Assembly (NCBI RefSeq): GCF_051020975.1
Contig: NC_135036.1
Coordinates: 4,216,001-4,280,000 of the forward strand
Length of the DNA: 64,000 nt
Direction of reading: 5' to 3'
Origin: Osmia lignaria lignaria
Lineage: Eukaryota; Arthropoda; Insecta; Hymenoptera; Megachilidae
The notes beneath the pieces are model-generated. The model worked only from the letters and a program-made list of their open reading frames with translations. It did not search any database and was not told the origin of the DNA. The stretch's first letter is position 1. Each line of letters begins with the position of its first letter. Shown here in pieces: positions 23,350-35,520 of this stretch. The position numbers and the translations under genes are program-made.

Positions 23350-23646
23350 AGGTGTGCTCGATTTTTCGAGTCAGACAAGTTCGGTCGAGCTGAGTCGAGC
23401 GTTTGAATTTGCCGAATTACTCAAAATCGACGAACTGCTTGAATCAAAAGCGAGCTACTCGAAAAAATCAAACTACTCGAATATTCGAGATAAAAATTGA
23501 TCTTCGAGTGAATAGAAGTTTTACGACGGCTCGAATATTCGAGTAGCTCGCTTTTCGAGTAATTCGGCAAATTCAAGCGCTCGGCTCGGCTCGAACAATC
23601 GAAGCGAGTTCAGCTCGGCTTGTAAATTACTAATACTCGTACACCT
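23350..23646. mobile_element. Foldback element rich in TCGAG/CGAA motifs
   Basis: Ends AGGTGTGCTCG and, inverted, AGGTGTACGAG. Arms share TTGAATTTGCCGAATTACTC and GCGAGCTACTCGAA, so most of the 297 bp can fold into one long hairpin around GATAAAAATTGATC. Short palindromes such as CTCGAATATTCGAG occur in both arms. No coding content. Confidence 0.7.
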
Positions 23647-24744
23647 TTAGTTCGGAGTCCAGAGCAAATCTTATCCTGTCGTCACAACTGCGTGAGGTCT
23701 TGAAACAGCGTGAGACTAAACAGCCCTGGTGACCGAGGATGGCTGATGACCAAGTTGGGTCACCCAGCTATCAGGTATCGAAGAATTGCTTGTTTGAATG
23801 AAAAGTGTTTAGAGAAGGCAAGCGACTCGACGTCGTATTGCTAAAGAACAAGGACTTCCTTCCTGAGGGATCTGACCACGGAGTGGGGAAGGCATTGCCT
23901 TTCTGTAAGAGGACTGTGACTAACTCCATAGCACTTACTCCAGAACTGACAGAGAGAAAGATTCGTAGCTTACTAAGAGATTTATTTTGCTATCACACTC
24001 ATTTGCAACTATATCAATGATGTTGAAATAAGAAGTTATTTTTTGTGCACATTTATCTTATTCATTTTAAGAAGATGAATCTTACATAAGGAGTTCAATA
24101 TCCAGTTTAATTCAAAAGAAAACAAAAATTGATAGAAATTGAAGAAAGAATTGGCAACAATTGGAGGAACACGTAGATTTGCACATATTTTCATTGCAAT
24201 GCCTTTAAAAAAGCCCAGAAAAGAAAGATAGAGAAAATCAACCCTAAGTGTTAATAAGAATTTCTTTTAAAAAATCTGCAATAGTAAAATGACATAAATG
24301 ACCTAGTTTGTCTGCGAAGTGTAGAAGAATATACATATTTGCCTAGACGAGATTAATTTCCCAAGAGTCGATAACAATTCTAAAACGCAACAGTATCGTG
24401 ATAGCAGACCTGATTTTCTTCTTCGTTCAGGAAATCAGGCATTGACACAGTCCCATGGAATTGCTCACCTCGAACGAAATGTTGACCATGTTCTCGATCG
24501 AACAGGCCGCCTTAGGCCAACATTATTTGGCTTATCTGTCTGTAAGTGGGCGTGCTCGATAATTCCGATGCCTGCAGTCCTGACCGTATGATTTATACGT
24601 GGCTGCATAATGTGTCACATCCTTCGATGAGCCTTCCGATTGCATAAGTGACTATGGGGTTACCGTCACGACCGTTGAAAGGCTCGATGCGGCGCCAACA
24701 TCTCACGTTCTGTCATTCGTTCAGGTGTATAGTTCGTGGCAATA
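23647..24744. other. No gene recognised; mixed composition
   Basis: Contains a 71-codon plus-strand frame at 23805-24020 without recognisable domain. A moderately GC-rich patch lies at 24440-24720. Confidence 0.4.
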
Positions 24745-26103
24745 ATATACTACGATTACATAAAATTATACTTACTAATACTAGGATATTGGACTGATAG
24801 AAGAAGGCTACTAGTAGAGTATAATACAGTCAGTATCATACAGTAAAAATCATTCCAAAAATTTAAAATAGATCAAAATCTATTCAAATATTGCAAAAAA
24901 TTTAGGGAAAAGGCTCGAGATCATTTCTCATGTGGTATAGTCTAAGGACATACTAACCTTAGAACTTTAGAGTGATGGAAAACAGCTAATCACTATAGGT
25001 AAATGTAGAGTGAGGTTCGGTCAGACCGGAAGTGGCAAAAAAAATAATTTCGGCCATTCATTGAGATTTTGACCCACTAAACACAATGGCGCAAGAATTT
25101 TTTCGATAACTCTTACCGTTTCGCCTGTACAAAAGTAACAGAAAGTCTAAATGCTTTAGCCCTCTTCTCAAGATTTTCATCTTAGATACGGGTTGGGTAA
25201 AAAGTTATTTTTCCATAGTATTATATTTCAAGTTACATTAATAGCCAGATTACCAGGAAAAATCCGTAATCCTCTACTATTACCTCTTTTCTACTATAAC
25301 GCTTCCATAGACTATACACGGGCTAAACTGCCCTTTGCTCGCAAGAAGTCTTGTACGATTATATAGAGCTACACTAATGCCAGGATATTAGACCGATGGA
25401 GTGTAATATTGAAAGAAGGCTACTCATGTCATATAATCCAACAATAAATTACATTGATAGAGTAACCTTAGAACTTTGGAGTGATGGAAGACTTATTTTT
25501 CCAAAGTGCTATATTTTAACTTACATTAGTAGCCAAGGAAACAGGAAAAATTCGTAATTCTCGCTCTATCGCTTCCACGGACTATACTGTCCTCCTCTCA
25601 CCAGAAGTTTCAGGGGACGGCACAAAAGTAACAGGGGATACTAAACATACATCGATCGACCCCATCGACCCCATAGAACTGTGGAGTGATGGAAGACTTA
25701 TTTTTCCAAAATGCTATATTTTAACTTACATTAGTAGCCAAGGAAACAGGAAAAATTCGTAATTCTCGCTCTATCGCTTCCACGGACTATACTGTCCTCC
25801 TCTCATCAGAAGTCTCAGGGGACGGCGCAAAAGTAAGAGGGGATACTGAACATACATCGATCGAGCCCATCGACCCCATAGAACTTTGGAGTGATGAAAG
25901 ACTTATTTTTCCAAAATGCTATATTTTAACTTATATTAGTAACCAAGGTAGCAAGAAAAATTCGTAACTCAACTACTACCTCTCTCTCGCTCTATCGCTT
26001 CCACGGACTATACAGTCCTCATCTCACCAGAAGTCTCGCGGGACGGCACAAAAGTAAGAGGGGATACTGAACATACTATTACATCGATCGACCCCATAAA
26101 TTT
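24745..26103 (+). repeat. Tandem duplications: 205-bp array with older 0.6-kb repeat
   Basis: Units beginning AACTTTGGAGTGATG start at 25472, 25677 (AACTGTGG) and 25882, i.e. 205 bp apart. Each runs through CTTATTTTTCCAAA, TTAGTAGCCAAGG, CTATCGCTTCCACGGACTAT and GGGGATACTGAACATACATC; the third is slightly longer. A diverged earlier copy is at about 24955-25340. Blocks TAGGATATTGGACTGATAGA (24782) and CAGGATATTAGACCGATGGA (25381) show a larger repeat of about 600 bp. No transposon ends seen. Confidence 0.85.
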
Positions 26104-27443
26104 TAGACGAGCCTAATTAGTGGATGTCCAATTAGTAAGTGATTTCGACTAATCATACGTCAGGGCCAAAAGTACGTGTGAGTTATGGGGCATAACAAAT
26201 CAGATCGCGTTATTCCCATGGGATTTCTCGTTAACGAAAAGACAGTATACATATCCGCAAGCCCGAAAGTCAAAGGCAAGGAAGCGATCGGTGGTATTCC
26301 ACCTTGAGCTGAGTTGATAACCGACGAATTGGAAGACGATGACAGCAACGATAATTGGCCAAGGGGTTATCTTAATTTAGACCCTCACGAATTTTTCGTC
26401 GGACGCGTTTCGCGTTAGGGTAATCAGCGATGATTACGGCTCTGATCCTCTGACACTTGGAATGATTATTCTGATGGACTCTGACGGATTCACCGAGGCG
26501 ACGAGCTTGTTTTATTTTCATACGAGTTCGGTGAAATTTCTTTTTCAGAAATTCTCGGGGATTATTTGCGTAAGTAACCGATGACTGGAAAATGTCAGCG
26601 GCGAACGTTCAATTCGTGAGAATTAATTATCGAACGGTCGAACCTTCTCACCTTCCATCTGGAATACAATCGTCGTTGCATTTCGCTGATAATTTATGGA
26701 AAAAATTTATGTCGATAGAACATTTTAACGAAAGTGATATTCAACTTAAAAAATTACGAATATCTGTTATTATAGACTATGAAAAGATGGAAATATGAGA
26801 ACAACAGACAGAATTCATCGAAAATAAAATGACTACCCAATAAAACATTCAACACCATCAAAATGTTACCTGAAAAATTGCATAAATGCAATTACACAAT
26901 TCCTTGTGGAATTGTTTTATAAGTAGGTAATGGCTAAGTGAAAACTTCCATCTTGTTGGAAAATATATATGTATAACTTCCAACTATATTCTCTAATTTT
27001 TTAAACTAGAAATATTTAAAAATGGCAGAGTTATTCATAACTCCGAAACCGCGTGCGTTAGAAAATGGGATCTTGGTCGCCATCGCCGGTAACAACTGGA
27101 ATGCCTAAGATAAAAAATTCTGTTTGGTTTGCAGATAAGAATGTATCACCTACAATGTAGCGTAGGATTTTAAAAAGATTTTGATAATTACAGAAATGGC
27201 GATAATTTGAAGACGAAAAATCTGCTTTTACTAAAAGAGTTAACTTTAAACGGTTCTAAAAAGGTAAATAATTGGAATGTCGACAAAAACCTATGCTACA
27301 TTGTAGAGTTCCCTGTAGAGAATATTTCCTGAAAGTTTGAAGGAAATCGGATGTATATTTCCAGAGACTTTATGCCTACCATTTGAAAAACCATAGTTTC
27401 TAGAAAAACTTAAAAGAAGGTTAAAGTGCTATAACTTCGTTAA
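26104..27443. other. No gene recognised
   Basis: A moderately GC-rich stretch (26130-26690) holds short frames on both strands without domains. From about 27030 the sequence resembles diverged insect repeat material, including two similar blocks around CCTACAATGTAGCGTAGG (27150) and CTATGCTACATTGTAG (27290) in opposite orientation. Confidence 0.4.
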
Positions 27444-28132
27444 AGGGTTAGGCCACTCTAGAGCAAGAAAAAAATAGGCACATTTTGAGAATTTAAAAAA
27501 AAAAAATGATGGAATAAATCCAAATTCTGTAAGCATACTTTTATTTTACAACTAATAAATTTTAAAAATTAATTTTTGTATAGTGATTCAAGTCAAAATA
27601 TGGGCTCTGCAGCATTTCTTCGATGGTGCCTCTTTTTTATAGGGCGAAACGGCTGGACCAGCAGCTTCTGCAGTTTTTAACTTAGGATAAAAAACCAAAA
27701 TATTTTCGATTACCAAACTCCGTAGGATTTTTTTGATATATTGATTTTTGCAAAAATGGCGTTTAAGAGAAAATGTAAAATTTCAAGAAAAAATCGCTAC
27801 AGAATATTATTTATAACAAAAGAACTATGCAATGTAATGAAAAAATCCTACGTAGTTCGGTAGAGAATTTAGTTTTGAATATACTGTTTAATTTTCAAAT
27901 CGATTGGTGATGATTTGTTTGATTTATGAGTCCGGCCAGTTTGAAAAATGCGGTTTCGAGGAAAATGCGTTTCAAGTTTTCAGTAATAGGGCTGCGCCAG
28001 TATTCGAAATTCGAGTACTTAGAGATTTTTCCCACCCATAATCTTTTGCCATATTTTTAACTCATTAAGGCTGCTTTTAAGCAAAACAAAAAATTTCGAT
28101 TTTTTCAAAATTCCAAAGTGGCCTAATCCCTC
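27444..28132. mobile_element. Inverted-repeat element with TTAGGCCACT ends
   Basis: Left end AGGGTTAGGCCACTCTAGAG is mirrored by the complement of AGGGATTAGGCCACTTTGGA. The AT-rich interior of about 650 bp contains no transposase I can read. Arms are short, about 25-45 bp. Superfamily not assigned. Confidence 0.6.
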
Positions 28133-28204
28133 AAACCTTCAAATTTTGAAATAATCTTTCAACAATAAACGTACCGAGATTTAATATATGTATACTTATT
28201 TGTA

Positions 28205-28412
28205 CCGCAACCGGTCAAATGACCTGTCGTGGTAAATCACGCTAGGTTACACGTGTTTATCGGATTTAACAAATAAAAATATAAATAAATGATGTAAAAT
28301 TAATTGTATATATTTAATAGAACAAGTCATGAAGTGAAATGTAAAACAGCGATAACATTTTATGCGAATTTTCTGATCAAAAGTTTACAACCGATCATTT
28401 GACCGGTACGTG
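28205..28412. repeat. Short inverted repeat, ACCGGTCAAATGA arms
   Basis: AACCGGTCAAATGACC near 28208 is mirrored by GATCATTTGACCGGT near 28395. Arms are about 15 bp and the interior is AT-rich; a small MITE is possible. Confidence 0.5.
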
Positions 28413-29930
28413 TTTAGTGTTAACACAACATTCTATAGACTTCAAAATTTAATAAAATAAAAAAGAATCGATTTTTTGAAACCGTCTGACAGGTGTACTC
28501 CCTTAAATCTCATCCTAAAGGGATTTCCAAAAGCAACCCCCTCCATTAACCTAAATTTCAGCTGAAAAATCGCATTATCCGGTCAAACTAGGATCACAAT
28601 CGGTTTAGAAATGGCATTCGAACGTGGCGATAGATTGTTTAGACACCTCGAGAGCTGTGAACCGTAATCATGATACCGTTGAAACGAACTTTTTCCCTCG
28701 AACGAAGGATGAGCGGCAGGAATGAAAGGGTCAAGCCGGGCCCGGCCTCTGGAACAGAGGAACAACCTTTCAGCTGATGGTAGACGTACCTGAACCGTTA
28801 ATGACCGGACCTGTCCCGAACAAGCCGACGAAACGTCGAACATTGTTTCTCCCGTGGCGAGCGGATCCTCAAGGGTTGCTGCAGGATAATAAACCGTACA
28901 ATGGATGCTTGTGGGAGCACGTCGAGCACCACGGCCATTCAGACGGCGCGCTTTCGACTTACCGGCGAATTTACAGGCTGAATTTACTGCGGAACCGGGC
29001 CACGGATTTTTCGCTTCTTTTCGACGCCTCCCGATCGGTTAACGGGTCCCCGCTGAGACCAATTCTACCTGGAACAGAGAGAGATCCTTCTGAGGAAAGG
29101 ACACCGTTCAACTTTCAAGGTTTGTTGATTTTTCCGAGCTTCCCGATGGTTGGTCCTCGTAAAATTTTCCCACCGAGTTTATAGTCGACGGGAGGTCCGG
29201 GAAATTGTGAAATTTTCAAGATGTGAGTTAACGATATCTTAGTTATTCTTAGTTATTGCAGATTTTCGATCTACGGAAGAATGGGGTCATCGTGGTCAGC
29301 GGGGCACGATGATTACGATAATTATAAAAATTCCAGGAGATAATGCTTATGTTCGTTTTTCTGACGAGTTTTAGCGCGTATTAAATGTATTCAAATATTC
29401 ACAGAAGAAGATATAGTGCAATCAAATTTTTATAGTTCATGTAATAAATTATCATGCAATTATGAGATTTTTTAGTACGTTTAGGTATGTTAATAATGTA
29501 ACTTGATACTTTTCAATTTTCATTAACACTTTGAATGCCACGCTAAAACCATTGAAAATTCCATGAAGTATTACTTTTGTCTTCACAAATCTTATGTATA
29601 TTATCTTTAAAATATTTCATTATATTTTTGTCCACAATTTCAAGTATCTAATACAAGTATTTCTAATTAAGTAAGTCAAAGATTTCCTAATAATATGAGT
29701 GATGGATTCCTATTGAAATTCAAGCGTCATCCATAAATGGGTGACGGAGTAAAAATCAGGTGTAATTAACAATTGTTTTTATTTTTTACAGCTTTTTAAA
29801 TTACACGAGCATTTAGGGTCATGAGAATCAAATTTTCTTTTTATACAATATAGGGTAACGTACATAGTTGTTGAATATGTACAATAATTGACCATTTTTT
29901 TTAAGTAAGGAATATAACATAATGCATTTC
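28413..29930. other. No named gene; GC-rich island 28580-29185
   Basis: The island is open for 135 codons on plus (28777-29184, starting MVDVPEPLMTGPV) and 86 codons on minus (28583-28843). I recognise no domain. Overlapping frames on both strands favour GC-rich non-coding sequence, but a short exon is not excluded. The rest is AT-rich. Confidence 0.35.
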
Positions 29931-30144
29931 TTAACTCTTTGACAGCGGACCATGGAGAGTGCCATAATTCAAATTTAATTCCATACTTCATATTAGTTTC
30001 ATTTTTTTTAATTATATACTGTCCCTTTAAAAATTATTTTTCTAGTACATGAAATTCTTTTGTTTAAAAATTATACGTTTAATTTTAGGTTAATATCCAT
30101 ATTTGGGTTCGCGATTGACCCAGATTTCATTGTTTAAGGGTTAA
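29931..30144 (+). mobile_element. TTAA-MITE, best complete copy (reference)
   Basis: Starts TTAACTCTTTGACAGCGGAC and ends TTTAAGGGTTAA, so the ends are inverted repeats (about 12 bp) bounded by TTAA on both sides, as in piggyBac-type insertions. In order: CCATGGAGAGTGCC core, TAATTCAAATTTAATTCC, ATATACTGTCCCTTTAAAAA, TTTAGGTTAATATCCATATT and TTGGGTTCGCGATTGACCC. It is 214 bp and non-coding. About 26 full or partial copies occur in the window. Confidence 0.8.
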
Positions 30145-30463
30145 ATAATAAAATATAATTATACTTCCTGTTCACAATAGAATTATAATTTATTATGTAA
30201 TATTTTCTACATTTTTAGAAAAAGGATCAATTGTTATATAAGAGTCAATAACTGTATACATTACCCTACTTTCAATAATATAAATGCTTAATATTATATG
30301 AATTGAATAAAAAATCCTTTTCCCGTATTTAAATTCATAACGTAATGATCCTCATGACCCCACTTTGATCATCACCATTCATAATTTGATTATCGTGACC
30401 CTACACAATTCAGACGCCGTCGATTGAGCTATTAATTAAATATATAATGCAAAGACCCCCATA

Positions 30464-30640
30464 TGGTGAACCATGAAGAGAGAGCCCTGCGACAGCGGAC
30501 CATGGAGAATACCACAATTTTAATTTAATTTTATATTTCATATTATTTCCATTTCCTAAATCCTACATTGTCCCTTATGTAACCTTTCTAATGTGTTCGA
30601 CAATTTTAGTTAAAATCAAAGCCTTATATTTTTCTTATAG
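30464..30640 (+). mobile_element. TTAA-MITE copy with duplicated core
   Basis: GGTGAACCATGAAGAGAGAG (30465) is followed directly by GACAGCGGACCATGGAGAAT (30491) and the usual TTTTAATTTAATTTTATATT, CTAAATCCTACATTGTCCC segments. It then decays. Confidence 0.6.
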
Positions 30641-31616
30641 TTAAGAAGCTTGAGAGAAGTCAATTTAAAACAAAAATATTAATAATTTGTCATAAGTGAT
30701 CGCGATAGCCCCATTCTCCCTTAAATTTATTACTAATTCAATATCAACCCTTCGTGTTCAAAATGACAGGAAATTTGTATTCCACAGAAGTAAAATGAGC
30801 TTACGAACAAGACAAGATTAGTTTTAAAGTTTCGTTCAATATTTATTGACATAGTAAATGGAAGGTTTACAACAAGGCCCCCTGGAAAGTGGAGCTCGAA
30901 GCTGTAGCCACCCTGAGACCTCCCCTTAATCCGCCGCTACTTACGAAAGAAAGGGTTAGCGTTAGATAGCATGATATTAAATAACCACACCCTTTTAACG
31001 ATCTTTTCTAACTAAATCTATCGAATACTGACGCTTATCGTATCCCGCGTTGATAACTGCTTCCGCTCCCCTTTGATAAAGGAGCGCTCAATACAAAGTC
31101 ACAACGGTGTTGTTTGTAAAAATAGGGGCTTTCATTACGGTTTGACCATAATCTACCATTACATATCGCATCTACAACGGTATTTTTCTAGATAAATATA
31201 AACACCGATCGACCACCAACGATTTAACTCGTCAATGGGCATTGAATCGACGTGTAAACATCGTTGACACGAATCTGGGAAAAAGATTGATCCTTTGGGA
31301 AACTTTGTGATACATAAATCATTTTAAAATTGCTGATGATTCCTCTTTTCCTTTTTACATATCGTTGATGAAATACCAAAATCACAGATGTGCATAAGTA
31401 TCATTTTTAGATATTGAGGTTTGAAGTTTAGAACTGGAATCGTAAATTTATTTATATTGTTATTAAATCAGCTTCATATAACTCAATGTCTACAGAATTT
31501 ATAGTCTGATGGGTAATAAGAAATATTAATTATTTAATCCTCTGACTGCTATGGATGCACATATGCGTTCATGGTTTGTTTCTTGTATATCAATGCATGT
31601 TACTAATTAGACCCTA

Positions 31617-32019
31617 AGGTAAATGTCCCCATTAGCGACCATATGATTTTGTTATTGTTTATAGCAATGGATAAAATGATATATTAACTAAAAGGTTTGG
31701 ATATTGTAATTAGAGTATTTTATTTATTATTTCATTTAACATTCTTTAAATTTTTATTATTTATATCTAAGTAACTGCTGGTCAATATAGATAGATGGTA
31801 CAGGTCAGTTAATAGAGGGGACTCAGATCGAAAATAATTTTTACTATAACTTTCGTGTAAATAGTCAAATAACGCTTGAAAATCGATTCGATTGGAAAAC
31901 TAAAGACTTCAATAAATATAATAATTCATATCGTACTTAAATATTGTTGAATATTAGTAAGAAATTACTATTTCTAAACAGCCATACTCTTAAATGTCCG
32001 GTAATGAGGACATTTACCT
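31617..32019. mobile_element. TA-flanked MITE with AGGTAAATGTCC ends
   Basis: Left TA/AGGTAAATGTCCCCATTA is mirrored by the complement of TA/AGGTAAATGTCCTCATTA. TA at both ends fits a Tc1/mariner-type target. 403 bp, AT-rich, no coding content. Confidence 0.75.
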
Positions 32020-32228
32020 TATATGTTATCAAACTATAATGATGTGATAAAACAATGAGAAAAAGAAGAATGGAAAAATAAATTGAAAAATGACATGAAA
32101 TAAGAAAAAATAAGTGTTATTGACTTAATTCTTATTTCGTACACACAGAACGTTTAAGTCTCGAATAGTCAGTAGTCAAACGTATAAGGGGAGTAGGTAT
32201 GTATTTTCTGCGGTATATAGAAAATTAG

Positions 32229-32735
32229 CCAAATTCATGTTCCTTTTTCTCAGAATCTACTGCAGCTGTCAACTTATCATACTAGATATGTATTTCAGCC
32301 AAAGGGAATGTTGAAATACCGAATAGAAAATATTATACAACCCTATCAATGTGTGGGCTTTTTTGTATTCTTACCTACAATATAAAAGATGCTGCCAATC
32401 TGGCTGTAGGTGAAATTTCAAAAAAAATCATCAGTTAAAATACGTTTTATCTTTAGTAGTAAAAGCACACAAAATTTTTAACTCGATCAGTCGGATGGTT
32501 ACTGAGAAAAAGGAATATGACTACAGAAAAACGTGATTTTACAGGGGAAACATTTTTCTACAATCTTGCTTCTATCAATTCATACGTTGGAACCAACTTT
32601 GTGACCATTTTTCGCCCACTTATAGCGTCCCAAAAATTGTTTTTTTTTATTATATATTCTGATTGCAAATATTTTTTATTATCAAATAAAAAGATTTAAA
32701 AAATTCGATTTCTTAATCTCAAAAAAAAGCCCTCT
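32229..32735 (+). repeat. 480-bp dispersed repeat, copy 2 of 2
   Basis: Parallels 19299-19765, including CTTTTTCTCAGAATCTACTG, ATGTTGAAATACCGAATAGA, CAATCTGGCTGTAGGT and CAGAAAAACGTGATTTTACA. It has an extra CAACCCTATCAATGTGTGGG block. The 60-codon frame at 32517-32699 is part of the repeat. Confidence 0.7.
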
Positions 32736-33618
32736 GAAGATTTAGCATTTGGCAATTTGACATTTCATACGTGGGTAATTAGTCAGACTTTTGGATAATT
32801 ATTTAATTACCCTACTATTTAGTAGATGCTTAGATTTTGGTCACTCTGTTTAAAATGAAATTTTATTACATATTTAATTAAAAACCGACAAAAATACAGA
32901 TTTTCGACTTAGGCATTAGACCGACGATATAATTTAATTTAACACCGGCACCATAAGTTAAGATTGTATTTTACAGAGCCAGATGTATTTGATGACTTTG
33001 TATTTTATATTGAAAGAATATAAAAAATTCCTCTATTAAACATCATCTTGTAACATTTTCAATTACCTCGCACGACAGGTAAGAAGTAACAAGAACTAAT
33101 CGAGTAACGACTGTATATAATTAGCAAGAAACGACAGTTCTTGTATAACCATTATTACACGCAAATAAAAGATAGTTAACAGTCAGTAGATTGTAACGTG
33201 TGTAACGATGATGATGAGGCGCCGGCGCCAATAACTGCCCTTTCTGCTCTATCGCAGTACACAAATCGTCGTATCTCACCCTCGGTTACTTTTTTCACCC
33301 ATTTCTTCTGGGATCTATGCAGGGTATCGATCGTGACAAACGGCTGCGTTCACTGATAACGATTAACAAGGAGTTTCCTATAATTTCTGGCTACAAAATG
33401 TATATCGTGTAAAAGAATCATTTTTATATTTATTTTCCAAACGACGATACAATACGGCAAATTTTTGGGAATTATAAAATTGGTCTAAACTATAGGACAT
33501 TCAAATAATTGACCTCTTTTCTAAAACAGTAGAAAATACATATAATATAATAGGTACACTATAATTCTATTTGAAACCAAAAGTGTTTGGACTACGAAAG
33601 ATAATTATATTTTATTAT

Positions 33619-33787
33619 TTAATCCTTGTACAGCGGAGCTTGGCCCAATCATGACCCAAACAAGGATTCTGACCTAAAATTAAATGTGTAATTTTTAAAT
33701 AAAAGAGTTTCGTCTGTTAGAAGAATAATTTTTAAAGAGAATTAAATTAGAATTATGACTCTCTCCATGGTCTGTCGTCCGATCTAA
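33619..33787 (-). mobile_element. TTAA-MITE copy
   Basis: Starts TTAATCCTTGTACAGCGGAG, continues TGGCCCAATCATGACCC and AACAAGGATTCTGACC, and ends CTCTCTCCATGGTCTGTCGT followed by a decayed end. Slightly short, lacking the GTGTAAAATTTAG segment. Confidence 0.7.
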
Positions 33788-35520
33788 ATGATTTCTTAAT
33801 TATTTCTCCAACAAATTATTTGTTAATAATGTCATAAATCAAAGAAGATGTCTTAAAAAATTTGGAGACATTTTCTTTCTTTCTTTTAACCATCTCTTCC
33901 TCTTTCTACAATATATCTAGTTCATCATTATTTTTCACTAATTTATGAATTTTAAAACTCACTAAGATATTATTATAAGAATTTCATGAGGGGGAGAATA
34001 GAACAATAAAATGTCTAGGACCGACCCTCTTATTTTCTTAACAATTTTGATGTCCGAGGTAAGTAATAATAAATAAATATTAAATAATAATTTTCGACGT
34101 TGATTGTCTCCCTATCTTTCCAGCACAATATTATACATTTACCATTGCGATAGGAGACATTTGTTAAGTTTCCGTTTCCCAGATATTTCCTCCCCTACAA
34201 TCCCGAACGCGGAAAGTTATCAAGAGTCTACTGTACGTTCAATTGATGATCACAATAGGATCGAGGTTCTCTGTTGATCCAGCAGTAAACGGCTACCAGA
34301 CAAGCGTCGAACTCGATGGGTCGATGCTGCTGCCGTTGGGTCGTGTTTGGACTTCACATTCTTCCCGGTAACACAAGTGTTCTTCATGCAAGGCGTGTCC
34401 CACAAGGATCCACGTTTCTTCCGTTGAACGAAACAACCGAAATCTCGCTTATCTTTTACGTGGTTACACCGCTTCCCCTTCGAAAACCGTGCGTCTTTTT
34501 CACGGTTTCCATCGCGGGTATACATATTTGGAATAACGCCGAGCGTGAAGCTATGCAGGTTTCTCATTTAAATTAGAAAACAAGACGAGTTACCTGGCCG
34601 CCCTGTGTTTTCAACATTGTTCCGTCGACCACGGAATTCAGGAGGATACGCATACTCCGAGTCTGGAAAACAGTCAATGGAAGTCGAAGAAATATGCTAA
34701 TACCTGTGACACGTTTTTTAACCCTTTCGCTCGGAACGATATGCACATACGGTGACTCGGTTCAGTCTTTTGAAAATTTAAGACGTGGACTGTACTGGAG
34801 ATTGAATATAATGTAATCGGCGCCTCGGTGAGTTAATTAGAGTAAATTATACAATGATTGTCATCAACTAAAATTCTATTTTAAAGGGTTGTATGTACTT
34901 GCGTGGCCAAAAAAGACGAATTTTTGCGAATTTTTTCTGGAGAAATGGAAACCGTTGTGCGTGTACAATCTTTTGCACATAAAAGTACATAATTTAAAAT
35001 ATATACACAAATTTTTTTCGTTAAAAAATATTGAAAAGTAAGGGAGATATAAATGATTTCCTGATGATTGTTTTTAGAAACCTGTTTTGCGGTGAGCAAC
35101 GTCATTCTTGTCTGGGTTATCTGACATTAAAAAACCAGAGATTTTGTAAGTATATATCTTTATCTTGTGGTTGATAGTTCGAATTTGTTAAACATTAATT
35201 TATAATAAAATGGCAGCTATTCCAAGGTAACTGTCCGATTTTCGTTCAAAAAGTTCAAAATTCGAATTGTAATTTTTAGGTGTAAATTGTAATTTTAATG
35301 TAAGTTTCATTTTTTCAATTGTAACATTTTTCCTCCGGATGAATGATATGGTTTAAATGCCTACATATGGGTACCGTATCGCGTAGTACGAACCGGTATC
35401 GTGGTTTTTAAATTTCATGTGTTTGCGTTCGAAAACTTTAACCGTACACTCTGATATTCGACCACTCCTTGCTTTACATTCCGTTTTTTTTTTATTACAT
35501 TCGGAAGATTAGATTCCATG
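33788..35520. other. No gene recognised; GC-richer island 34240-34600
   Basis: The island is open on both strands over the same bases (34250-34567 minus, 34316-34576 plus), which argues against coding. TTAACCCTTTCGCTCGGAAC at 34719 resembles the end of the element at 54427-54597. Confidence 0.4.

Noticed and set aside
28777..29184. 135-codon plus-strand frame as a gene
   Set aside because: No domain recognised and an opposing frame overlaps its start; listed only as part of a GC-rich island.
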